The translations under genes and the position numbers were made by a program. A stretch of 64,000 bases of DNA, from positions 557,186 to 621,185 of the forward strand of contig BCJX01000001.1 in NCBI GenBank assembly GCA_001600415.1, in the 5' to 3' direction. The notes beneath the pieces were generated by a model. It was given only the letters and a program-made list of their open reading frames with translations. It was not told where the DNA came from and did no database searches. Numbering within the stretch: the stretch's first letter is position 1; each line of letters begins with the position of its first letter. The stretch is from Pascua guehoae (Eukaryota > Basidiomycota > Tremellomycetes > Trichosporonales > Trichosporonaceae). Shown here one piece after another: positions 1 to 9,280 of this stretch.

Positions 1-24
1 CCCCCCCCCGAACACGTCACTCAC

Positions 25-213
25 AACAGCCAAATACGCCGCAATGAGCGCAAACATATTCCACCTTCTCTGGTGGTCCGTGCGCCACGCCTGCTCGCCG
101 AGCCCCCACGCGCTCCCGACCAAGAGGGCGGCGAGGAGGAGGACAAAGAGGGTGAATGACGCATGGTAGAGGGCCGAGCCGAAGCGCGACGTGCGGGCGC
201 GGCGGCGCGGCAT
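25..213 (-). CDS. First exon of a membrane protein, possibly Dlt1-like (partial)
   Basis: The ATG is the complement of 211-213 and 63 codons run to position 25, where a GTGAGT donor at 24-19 follows. The rest of the gene lies outside the window. The peptide has a basic N-terminus (PRRRART), a hydrophobic span (SFTLFVLLLAALLVG), a polar loop with QRRWN, and the start of a second hydrophobic span (MFALIAAYLAVV). Two spans separated by a short loop, with an aromatic-Asn pair before the second, recall fungal Dlt1 (defect at low temperature) proteins. I infer that from memory of the family and hold it weakly; any small multi-span membrane protein would fit. The intron call explains why the reading runs into a G tract at the very edge. 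Confidence 0.5.
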
Positions 214-1016
214 CGCGCCAGGGTACCGGGATCGGATGGGAACGAGCGGAGAGTCGACGTAGAGTGTTGGAGTGTTGGACAAGTGAGATAGAGATGACGC
301 GTGGGGCGGGACTGAGAGGGCTAGTGGTCTGTCGTCTGCGGGGGTTGGTGACGCCGAGCCGAGGGTTCAGGTTCGGGATGGGATGGGGATCCGTATCGCA
401 CGTCGCGATAGCTCGACCGTCAGTACGTTTTGCTCGAGTCGCTGTGGCGTGGGCTGCGAGCAGCCTGGAATGGCGTGGCGCTGCTAATAAGCAGTCCAGT
501 GGTCGAGTGGTGGGATGACACGAGTTGGCGGAAGTGCATCTGCGACAATAACATTAGTGCTGGCGCTAGGCGTTGCGTAACCGGTGTCGGACGGGCGGGA
601 GCTAATTTCCGCAGCGGCAGGGCCTAGCGTCGTCCTGGGGTGCATTTGAGGCATGGGAGAAGGGATGGAAGCTGAAAGCGCGCAGTATGCATAGGAGGAC
701 TGGCAGGCATGATGCACAATGCTATTGTTCGGAAAGTGAGGTGGAGTGTACACTGAATTGATGGCTTGTAGGTTGCTCAACGGTGCTGCACCCACGCCTC
801 TACAAGCAGCCATCGAGGGCACCCGGGTGTGGACTAGCGATCCGGAACAAAGCCCACAGCCGGGGTGTCGTCTCTCCCAGCCCGGCACAAGTGAGATGTG
901 ATGCCATGCATGATGCTCAATGCTGTCCGGCTCTAGTAGCTCCTCGGGTCTCCCAGACACCCCACTCCCGTCGCACCCTCGCGCACTCGCCGACGTCGCT
1001 CGCCTCAGCCCTAGGC
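214..1016. other. Intergenic, no gene seen
   Basis: This holds the presumed promoter of the leftward gene at 25-213 and the 3' side of PAM16. Open frames on both strands are short, rich in Arg/Ser/Gly and lack splice-consistent extensions. I see no RNA gene. Confidence 0.5.
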
Positions 1017-2451
1017 CTAGGCCTTCTCCTTGGCCTCTGCCTTTGGCGCCTCGGCCGCCTCTGCTCCCTCCTTGGCCGCACCCTCGGCGGCGCCCTCTGC
1101 AGCCTCGGCCGCCTCGGCGGCGGGCACCTCCATCTCGCGCTCGGCCTTGATTCGTTCCAGGGCGCGGTACACCTTGCTCTGGAGGTAGTGGCTGTGCGTG
1201 GGGCCCTTGGTCTTGGGCTTTGGGCGGGCGGGGGCGGCTCCGGGCTTGGGCTCGGGGGGCGGCTTGGGGGGGCCGTTGGCCGCGAAGATGCGCTCGTATT
1301 GCTGTGGGTTAGCGCTGGGGGAGAGGGGGGAGGGGGGGTTTGAAGGCAGCATGGGGAGAGCGAGGCCCTGGGGGACGTATTGTGCGGGGTGAGGAACTGA
1401 GAAGCGGGGCTGGGTGGTCGCGGCTTCGGGAGAGTTTTCCCTTCCCCGCTAGGCGACAGCGGACGCCAACAGCGGGCGCAAACAGCGAACGCCGACTCCA
1501 GAGCCTAACTCCAGACTAAGGCTGCCGCGAGAACCGCCGCCTCCTCAAGCCGTGCCCGCCTGTACTGGTCCCACACGCCAACTCACCGCCAGAATCTTCT
1601 CCATCGGCTCGTCCTTCTTCGTGTTGAGGATCAAGTGCGCCTCGTCGAGGCTCATCTGGAGCTGGTTTGTAATCTGGTTCTTGGAGCCGCGCGCGCCCAC
1701 GGGTCCAGAGTCGGGCGCGCCTTCAGGCTTGTGCCGTGCGTCTGCGGTTAGCGCGGGCAATGGTAAATGATAGTGTAGGGGGTGAGAAATGAGGAATGAG
1801 GGAACCAAGTGAGAGCTGGGAGGCGCGGTCGACGGTGGAAGCCCACGACGAAGGAGCGGAGAGGACGGGACAGTTGGCACGGGATAGGGATAGAGCGGAT
1901 AGAGCACATCGCGACACCGGGGTCGTTTGATATCGAGGCAGGCCAACTCGGCTCACCGCCCACCGCTCCATTGCCAACCGTTCATGGACCGAAGCCTGCA
2001 GTCGTCCGTCACGCGGACAGCGGATACGGAGATGGCTCAACAGGCAGCTCCACCTAGTTCATCCCTCGACGAGAGGTGGATCCGTCTCCACACTGTCTGT
2101 CTCTTTAACCGCTCTCTGCCTCGCACTGCCGTATTCCCCAACGTCCCTCTGCACTCTCCGCCCCAACGTCCCTCTGCATTCTCCGCCGCCTCTCCACATT
2201 TCCCCACTCTCAACGCCCCTTCGCCCCCTCCTCCGGCCCCACCTGTCTTCCAGACCTGCTCCCCCAGCCCCTTCCAGCCCCATCTCCCGCCATTCAGACT
2301 CACTCTTGGCCGCCTGCCGTCCCATCGCCACCGTCGCCTTTCCGAATATCCGAATACCATCAACGACAAGCTGGGCAATCGCCCTTGGTGCAGACTGGGG
2401 TCAGTCTCGGCCTACATCGCTCCTCGTCGCCCTCGACATCCAGCTCACCAT
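1017..2451 (-). CDS. PAM16: Pam16/Tim16, J-like subunit of the mitochondrial import motor
   Basis: Four exons: 2449-2451 (the ATG alone), 2304-2394, 1587-1741 and 1017-1301, giving 177 residues. Pam16 sits on the matrix side of the inner membrane, pairs with the J-protein Pam18 and restrains its stimulation of mtHsp70 during presequence import. Family marks are the N-terminal hydrophobic stretch (AIAQLVVDGIRIFGKA) followed by QAAKNA, the degenerate J domain start MSLDEAHLILN, and HYLQSKVYRALERI near the end. As expected for Pam16 there is no HPD tripeptide. The protein ends in an Ala/Glu-rich tail of about 35 residues that looks longer than usual. All junctions are phase-consistent and have recognisable branch sites; intron 2 is long (562 nt). 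The only start compatible with the conserved N-terminus is an ATG immediately followed by a GTGAGC donor. Confidence 0.9.
2136..2185. repeat. 25-bp tandem duplication in PAM16 intron 2
   Basis: Two adjacent 25-bp copies starting CCCCAACGTCCCTCTGCA differ at one position. They lie in the non-coding part of the 562-nt intron. Confidence 0.85.
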
Positions 2452-2987
2452 TTTTGGCTAAAGCGTCCAACGAGCTAGACGTCACAGCAGAGCTGAAAAA
2501 AAGTAGATGTCGTGTAGTTTTTTTTGCCGGGCAGATGCTGGAACTGTGGCGTGGGTTGGTTTCCGAGGACCGACAGGTCGTGGAGCGCGGGTGGTGGTGG
2601 TGTGGTGGTGGTGTTTGATGGCGAGCAGAAAGTTGGTACTCTTGTTGGGCGGCAAAACGCAAAGTCGGGCCGAGTCAGGGACGGGAGGGCGGGCGGATGA
2701 AGGGCGGGATACTCAGAGTGCCACAATCGGCGTTTGCGATGGGTAGCTCTGTGGGGTCTCCGCTTTTGCCACGTGTGGACGCCTCGGACCTCGGACCTCG
2801 GCTTGTACTCGGCCATGAGCGGTTGAGCCTCCCGGAACCCGTTGTCGAAGGGGCTCTGATGAAGCGGCGTTCCAGGTGTAACCAAGTTGTGCGACCGTGT
2901 GCATAATGGCAGCTGCTCTATTTGTGTATCCTGGACGGCGATGTACATGTGATTCAAGAATCTAAACAAGCAAGCTCAAGCTCAAGC
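2452..2987. other. Intergenic between PAM16 start and CDC123 end
   Basis: This is the 5' flank of PAM16 and 3' flank of CDC123. It contains a short GGACCTC repeat near 2790-2805 and a run of T at about 2518-2525. No gene or RNA is apparent. Confidence 0.5.
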
Positions 2988-4423
2988 CTAGGCCTCGTCT
3001 TCACTCTCGCTCCCACTGTCCATCATGCCGGCGGCAACCGCGGCCTCCCACTGCTCGCGGAAGTCTTCAAGGTTGCGTCCTTGGGACATCTCGAGCATCT
3101 CGACAGGCATCATGTTCCCGCTAAACTGGGGGACGTTACGGGTAACAGACACGTGGTGGGGGTCGTCAATGACACGGAGTTGTGGCTGGTTGGGGATGGG
3201 GCGTGGACCAGCAGCTTGTTCTACAGATGTGCTGACCCCGTTGGCCTGGGGGGCAGAGCTCGCCTCATCCACGCCATTCGCTTGGGGCTCGCTGGAACCA
3301 TTAGGCAGGCCCCAGGCGCCTTGGTAGATCGACTCAAGTTCGGGGTAAGTGAACAGGAGCGGGTCTGTGCTCTCGCGGTACGGCTGGAAGTCGATAATGG
3401 ACACGCGGTCCGTGTCGTCAATGTAGAGGTCGAACACGTCTGAAGTGTGAGCAAGTGCGCCAGGGCTAGGTAGCTATTTTCGCGCTCGCTGTAGCTACCC
3501 CACTAGCTGCAACTCACAGTTATCCCCTCCGTCATAGTTGTCGGCGATTTCGTCCTCCCAGAACTCGCGCACCGTGTCAACAAGCTGCTGGTGCGCGGTT
3601 GCAGACTGCAAGTGGTCATAATAGTTTAAATCGCGCTGAGAGATGCCTGCCGTTAGCGCGTTGAAGGGGAAGTCACTACGCACCAACGAGCTTCCTTCCT
3701 CGGACAAAGCAGCGCACCTCGCGCGCGGGGTTCATCTCGACAAACTTCTTGAGCACGAGCTCGATGCGGGGTACGGTGCTCGCTTCAGCGGCGCCGCTTC
3801 CGACCGTAGCCGCGTCCTCGGTGCCCTCGTATGCCCGCGGGCCCATGCCGTGGCCCACAAAGTCGCTCGACTTGATGAGCAGGTACACGTCTGCGGGGGT
3901 CGTGGAGTAGAGTGGACCGTTCCCTTGTGGAAGGATAAAAGCCGCGTCCTGTGTGGTCAGCGCTAAATAGATGGGTGCCTCTCGTAGCGCCCCACCCTCG
4001 GTGCAGTCCAGTTGAGCTTTGGAAAGACGGCACCGCCGTACTTGTCCAGCGCGTCGCGAATCGCAGCGTTCAGCCGGGGAAGGCGGTACACGGGTGCATC
4101 AGGGTTGGTAGGACCGGCGTTTGGGCTGGTAGTAGTCAGCTTCTACCGGTGGTGGTTCTGTAGCTGACGTACCCTTCACTTCCCTCTGGGAGGAAGATAG
4201 AGTCGGCGTCGAGCCACTGAATGTCAGCTGCTGACAAAGGACGTAGCTGTAGCTGACGAACCTCGATGAATGCCTCGCGTTCACCCAGGGCGTCCACGTC
4301 AATGACCGTCGCGGGTGCAGTGAGGTCCTCGAATGTGTCATACCATGCCGAGGTGCGCGCAGCGTCAACCGACGCGCGAGTGAGAGGTGGGAGTAGGGGG
4401 GCGGATGGGGTTGGTTCGGCCAT
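2988..4423 (-). CDS. CDC123: Cdc123, eIF2 assembly factor (D123 family, ATP-grasp fold)
   Basis: Six exons: 4262-4423, 4173-4216, 3996-4125, 3684-3948, 3518-3646 and 2988-3439, 393 residues. Cdc123 binds eIF2 gamma and promotes assembly of the alpha-beta-gamma complex in the cytosol. Family landmarks occur in order: SAWYDTFEDL near residue 25, FPKLNWTAPRDA near 100-112, SSDFVGHG, EVRCFVRGRKLVGISQRD near 190-205, and FDLYIDDTDRVSIIDFQPY followed by TDPLLFTYPEL, which carry ATP/metal-binding acidic residues. The acidic C-terminus (SGSESEDEA) is also typical. Introns are 37-78 nt. The start at 4423 is the first ATG in frame and matches the usual position relative to the SAWY motif. It diverges from the G-patch gene at 4808, so the 384-bp gap is a shared promoter. 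Confidence 0.93.
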
Positions 4424-4807
4424 GGTGATGAGTGATGTTGAGAAAGAGAAATGGAATGAGGGAGGAGAGGTATTTAAGCACAAGACGGGGAAGGCGAGGA
4501 AGGGAAGACGAGGGAAGGTGCAGACGAGGGAAGGTGTAGTGAGGGAAGGTGTAGCGAGGGAAGGTGTGGATGAGGGAAGGTGTAACTCGTCCGTCCTTGT
4601 CCAAGTCTCTCGAGATGGAAAGTGCGAGTGACGCACTTTTGGGTGGCAATAAAAGTGACCCTGATACGTACCACGTGCACCAACTAGCCTTTTATCAGGC
4701 TCATTCTTTCTGCCCTTCCCTCCACCCAGAATTTCAATACGGGCAACTGGATGGCACAAACCTCACAACACCAACAAAACCATCTCCAGCAGTCGCCCCC
4801 AGCCACG
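4424..4807. promoter_or_regulatory. Divergent promoter of CDC123 and the G-patch gene
   Basis: A 384-bp spacer lies between the two start codons. It contains the 15-bp repeat array at 4509-4585. Both genes serve ribosome or translation functions, so shared control is plausible but unproven. Confidence 0.6.
4509..4585. repeat. Five degenerate ~15-bp repeats (GAGGGAAGGTGTAG)
   Basis: Five head-to-tail copies with period 14-16 bp sit about 90-160 bp upstream of the CDC123 ATG. The core GAGGGAAGGTG is invariant and the spacer bases vary. The core is not in any coding exon. Confidence 0.85.
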
Positions 4808-5815
4808 ATGAGCAGGTTCAACCCCCACGACCACCTCGTCAAACAGGGATGGAAGGGAAAGGGCACTGGTGAGTCGCGGACGTCGCGCAGGACGATGTTC
4901 GTGAGCAGCTATCACTCCGACGGACTGCAAGCTGCTTCATCTCGTCGTGTGACCACCTTCCTCGGCGGTTCTCGCGCTCACACTTCCAGCCCTCAAGCAC
5001 GGGCACGCGACGCGCCCCATTCCCGTCGTGCAGAAGAAGACGCTCGCGGGGATTGGCAAGGACCGAGACGAGGCGATTCCCTTCTGGGACCAGTGAGTCA
5101 GGTGCTACTGCTCCTCCTGCTAATTCACCTGGCTCCATGCTAAAACAACAGCATCTTTGCATCTACGGCCGCCTCGCTCGCATCCGCCAGTGCCACACCG
5201 TCGGCGTCGGGCGCGTCCACGCCCGCCACCCCGGCACCGCCACCCAAGCCGAGCCTGAGCATCCAGGCGCGCTCGGGGCGGGAGATTGCTAGGCGCAAAC
5301 TCTACTCGGGCTTCTTTCGCGGGACGAGCTTGAGCACAGAGCACACGCCAAGGGAGAGCGACGCCGAGGACGCAGACGGGGCTAGCGGAAGTGGGAGTGG
5401 GAGTGGGAACGCGAGTTCGAGCGGGAGCGACGCCGCGAAGGAGGCGAACGGCGAGAATGGGGTCGGGGATGGAAAGGTGAAGAAGGACAAGAAGGGCAAG
5501 GGGAAGGAGAAGGAGCGGGGCGACAAGGCCGGGAAGAAGGACAAGAAGGATAAGGGGAGCAAGAAAGATAAGAAGGACAAGAAGACCAAGAACACGGACA
5601 CGGCCGCGACCGAACCCGGAGAAGAAACGAAGGAAGCCCGCCGTGCTCGCCGCGCCGCCCGTCGCCTGGAAAAGGAGGCAAAGGCAGCCGCACGGGAAGC
5701 CAAGGCCGCCGAGCGTGCGGACCGCGTTGTGCGCAAGGCCGAACGCGAGCGGCGACGCGCCGAGCGCGGGGCAGACAGGGGAGACAAGGTCAAGCGCGCC
5801 AAGATGGCCGCTTAA
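4808..5815 (+). CDS. G-patch protein with basic Lys/Glu-rich tail (Tma23/GPATCH4-like)
   Basis: Three exons: 4808-4868, 4990-5092 and 5152-5815, 275 residues. The first 65 residues form a G-patch-like region: HDHLVKQGWKGKGTG, then KHGHATRPIPVVQKKTLAG, then IPFWDHIFAS. This order (short G-patch, RPI-V-KK, small aromatic W-F block) resembles the yeast ribosome-biogenesis factor Tma23 and animal GPATCH4. The rest is low complexity, with a Ser/Gly stretch, Lys-rich repeats (KKDKKGKGKEKE) and a long basic helix-like ARRAARRLEKEAKAAAREAK, as is common in nucleolar proteins. An upstream in-frame ATG at 4751 exists, but the one at 4808 begins the conserved MSRFNPHDHL block. A nucleolar, RNA-linked role is inferred; the exact orthologue is not certain. 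Confidence 0.85.
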
Positions 5816-6543
5816 AGGAGGTTTGGGTGTTGCGTTCGACGAGGCTAGGAGGGGGAGGGTATACCCTGCATTTAATTTGTATGGCACTATGACATTGCAT
5901 GGATTTCTAGATTACTCGCCCCCATGTCCTGCACTGGTTCCGCGTTGCTACTCTCATGGCCTGCCTCTTGTTGGGAAACTCGGGCGTGAGGAGCGGTCTG
6001 ATGTCAAATGACACAGCAAACGTCTCTACGAGTGGACTATGCTCTATGGAACGCATTGACAAAGTACCTATGTTCATGCAAAACGAGTGCATCGAGCTAG
6101 AGTGAGAGGTACCCGCCGTCGACGTTCCAGGTGGCGCCACTGTCATACGACGCCTCCTCGCTGGTGGTACGCGACGATGCCACCCACGAGCGCCGCGCTG
6201 ATGCCTGGCACGTACGTGCCAGGACAGGTGGCACGTGGGGTGGATCTTGGACGTTGGCAGCAGATGATGTTGAAGTTCTGTTCAGAGAGAGAACAGCTCA
6301 CAATATTAACAGTAGGGAGAGTGGGCTCAGAAAGGGAGACGCGATAGATTGCATGTGCTTCCATTCTTCACAAGAAAGTCGATCTCGTTCATTTCTCAGA
6401 CATTGTCATGCTACGAAAAGTGATACACTGATACGAATCTCAACACCACTGAGCCAGCAGAGACGCCACAAACACACGCCACCCATTTGTGTCGGCCACT
6501 CTACAATGCCTCTCACGCCCATAACTACATGGCCGAGGAGGGT
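5816..6543. other. Convergent intergenic region with a 20-bp palindrome
   Basis: This lies between two gene ends. No coding potential is seen. It contains the palindrome at 6204-6223 and a nearby CACGTG hexamer at 6232-6237. Confidence 0.5.
6204..6223. repeat. Perfect 20-bp palindrome CCTGGCACGTACGTGCCAGG
   Basis: Each half (CCTGGCACGT) is the exact reverse complement of the other with no spacer. A CACGTG core follows 8 bp downstream. It could be a bHLH/bZIP-type protein site or a structural element. Confidence 0.7.
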
Positions 6544-7265
6544 TCAAGCACCCGACCAAAGGCAGATGCGGACGTGATCGGATGGAAAACTAGCCGCAGC
6601 TGTCTGTCTTGGTTAGTAGCTTGGCGCACAAAGCCTGACAATGGACTCACCCCAAATGCATTCCCAGCAAGCGGAGACACCCTCGCGAGCGATGACGTTC
6701 TTGCCGCAGTAACGGCAAGGGCCATCGTCTTCGTATAGGCGGATGGGTAAATCCGGCTCATAGAGCGGTTGGGCATAGGCCAGGGTGGACGAGGTCGCCT
6801 GCGCGGGAGAAGTGGACGAGGTCGCCTGCGTGCGAGGAGTGGACGAGGTCGCCTGCGTGCGAGGAGTGGACGAGGTCGCCTGCGAGCGAGTGGACGCTTT
6901 GACGGTCTTGGGGCGGACGTGCCGAACGTTCGCGGGGGTGATCAGGAAGAAGGGTATGTCCTGATGGAACAGTCAGCGTTGTTCTGGGACCCTTTCTTGG
7001 TCGGTGGCTGCATGTGCCTCTACGACGGCCGCTCAGTCTGTTGCGTGCGAGCGGTGGTGGGACACACCTTGGGTTTAGTGGCAACCTTGGGTTCAGTGAC
7101 AACCTTGCGTGGTGTGGGACGCGAAGTGCTGTTGCCCAAGACGGGAGCGTTAGGGCCAGTCATGGGCTGGAGCTTGGCGCGGTCCTTGGAGGAGGGCATG
7201 GCGTGCGAGGCTGCCTGCTGCTCGCGCCGATTGCCATACGTCTTCGAGTTCCTGATCGGCGCCAT
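6544..7265 (-). CDS. Small protein with 9-residue repeats and a CxxC...CxxC motif, unknown function
   Basis: Three exons: 7068-7265, 6651-6960 and 6544-6599, 187 residues. I do not recognise the family. The N-terminal third is basic and disordered (MAPIRNSKTYGNRREQQ). The middle carries about four copies of a 9-residue unit (QATSSTPRT) encoded by the 27-bp repeat at 6785-6895. The C-terminal third is acidic and then has CRYCGKNVIAREGVSACWEC, a CxxC pair separated by 13 residues from another CxxC, which fits a small zinc ribbon. All three introns or exons are in phase with normal GTGTGT/GTGAGT donors and a CTAAC branch site. The last exon is short, so the C-terminus is the least certain part. 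Confidence 0.6.
6785..6895. repeat. 27-bp coding tandem repeat, ~4 copies
   Basis: Units begin at 6785, 6812, 6839 and 6866; the fourth is cut short and a further unit start follows at 6890. The core GTGGACGAGGTCGCCTGCG is identical between copies, so the array is recent or homogenised. The period is a multiple of three and keeps the frame of the 187-residue protein. Confidence 0.9.
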
Positions 7266-8703
7266 GGTGTAGGTGAAGAGGGTTGTTGGAGAAAGAGGGT
7301 CGATGTGAAGATGATGTTGAGGAGAGTGATCAAGCGGGCGCACTTTAAATATGCAGTAGTGATGTCTGTTGGGGCAGGGAGGGAGTTGGACAGCCCGAGT
7401 GGCCAAGTGTCCGTATCTTGCTTCTTGCTTATTGCTTCTTGCTTCTTTGTCTTGGAGCTAGCTCGGCAACCGCGCGCGTAGATTACCACGTGGTAAAGTC
7501 ACGTGAGCCACAGATAGCCAGCAAAACGCGCCATCGTTTGCTCCCGCAACGATCCATTCACTCTGCGCGGCTCTTGAGCCATGAGCCATCTTCTCGCCAG
7601 CTCGCTTTCGAGTTCCAGTCCCCAAGCGCAAATTTCACATGTCAGGCATCGCCCATTGATCCGTGTAGGCGAAGCGCTCACTTCCCCGAAGCCAAGCCCT
7701 CATCGAGTTGCTACCTGTCAGTTCCACACAAGCACGCGATACCCACCTCGCGGGTAGCGGGGTGGCCCTCGTAGAAATGTCATGCATTGCCGTCTTGAGG
7801 CCCTTCTGTCTGTGCATGTTAGCAGGGACAGAGCATGGAAGATGGCGAGGGTGAATGCGACAAGCTGTGTGCTGGTTACGAGGCGGAGTACGCAGTCTAC
7901 CAGCGCGGGCGACGACTGCTCGGATCCAATACTCTCTTGTTCTCCCATGGGTGGTGATAGAGCTGTTCAGACATTCGTAGTTGACGCGTAGTTGTTCGCG
8001 GAGCTACAGGCAGTTGCTGTGACGTAAGGTGCCGACTTGACGTGTGTTGATGTTGATAGGAGACGCTACTCAGCACCATGCTCGGCGAACGCCGAAAGCC
8101 CAAACAAAACGCATTCTTCTTGACATGGCGTCCAGAGGTTGCACATTCCACGATAGTTGTGCTAGCTCTTCGTAGCGTACAATCAAGAGAGTGTTGGGAG
8201 CTACCTCCTACATCTCTTCCACAACTAGCAAGAGGAGTCTTTCTTGTATCTCCAAGCTTGAGATGTGACGGAAGGCTGTTCCCGCCACATCGGCAACCAA
8301 CGGTTATCCCTGCGGTGTGGTGGGAATACCTCGCCCACCAAGAATCGATGACGTAGGATGCCAGGGACGAGCACCAGGCGAGTGACCGACCTAACCAACG
8401 GATCGAGTCTGGAGGACTCACTCACTTATCCAAGACCGAGGCGGACCAAGACTCGAGCCAGCAGCGGAGCGGGACTCGTCGTCGAGGCGGACGGGCCAGC
8501 GGCGGGGCGAGACTCGCCGCCCAAGTGTATGGAGACTCGAGCCAGAGAGAGAGAGAGAGACTCGGCGCCGGTGCAAATCAGAGCCCGGGCAAGAGACTCG
8601 AGCCAGTGGACAAGGCGAGACTCAACCCAGCAGACCGAAACCATGAGTAGCCAAGAGAGCAAGTCCCCACGCTCGAGGGTGAGGTAAAACTCCCACAACG
8701 CCT
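7266..8703. other. Non-coding or decayed accessory stretch
   Basis: I see no splice-consistent gene. The part from about 8400 to 8690 is built of imperfect copies of a GAGACTCGAGCCAG-like element, and 8544-8560 is a GA dinucleotide run. Open frames over it are repetitive in both directions and look like repeat artefacts. Confidence 0.45.
8400..8690. repeat. Degenerate repeats around GACTCGAGCCAG plus GA run
   Basis: The hexamer GACTCG or GACTCA recurs many times at irregular spacing, often as AGACTCGAGCCAG. A (GA)8 run is at 8544-8560. The block abuts the truncated 5' end of the beta-lactamase-like remnant at 8704. Confidence 0.6.
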
Positions 8704-9280
8704 CTCCTTTTTGAGCCTGGCACGTCGTACACGTACTCGACGGGTATCGACTGGGCGGACATCATTGTTCAGCGCGTCACGGGCAAGACTCTCGGCCAGT
8801 ACTTTGAGGACAACATCTTCAAGCCACTCGGCATCAACCCCGACGACATTTTGTTCTACCCCACAGACTCGGTCAAGGAGCGCCTCATGCACATGACCAT
8901 TCCATCCTTGGTCTGGCACTTCAGAATATGCTGCAGGAGCGAGAGGTATGACTTGAGCGTGCCGAGGAGACCTGCACCTCTTGAGCGGACACGAATCATC
9001 TCGGGAGTCATCCTGGGAACCAGGCACCAGCTAGGATACCATTACCACAGAGTCATACAAGCCACTATTCACCAATGCCTTGCCACCTCGGGGTCCCCAG
9101 ACGACCGTCTACGAAACGCTTGGTGAAAGGCTCAACAGCATGGGATACATCGAGCCTCTGCAGATTTCCGGCACGGGTGTCTCCCCCTCCTTGGGCCTCC
9201 TCATCAACGACGAGCCGTTTACTGGATCGATCCTACCCCTGGCATTGCTCTATGTCGTTTCTTAGCGGGGCAGGGAGACT
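8704..9280 (+). pseudogene. Remnant of a beta-lactamase-fold serine hydrolase (PF00144-type)
   Basis: Three blocks in the right order but different frames match the C-terminal half of fungal beta-lactamase/transesterase-type enzymes. Block 1, 8704-8930: LFEPGTSYTYSTGIDWAD with VTGKTLGQYFEDNIFKPLG, the usual Y-S-x-G-I-DW region. Block 2, 9038-9222: TITTESYKPLFTNALPP ending GLLINDEPF. Block 3 from 9223: WIDPTPGIALCRFLAGQ, normally preceded by a W-G-G-x-x-N-T segment that is missing here. The N-terminal half with the catalytic SxxK is absent, the segment between blocks 1 and 2 is scrambled, and a frame change joins blocks 2 and 3. It is therefore non-functional as it stands. The 5' break coincides with the repeat block at 8400-8690. 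Confidence 0.65.

Noticed and set aside
4751..4807. Upstream in-frame ATG for the G-patch gene
   Set aside because: The added residues are Gln/His-rich and non-conserved; the ATG at 4808 begins the conserved block.
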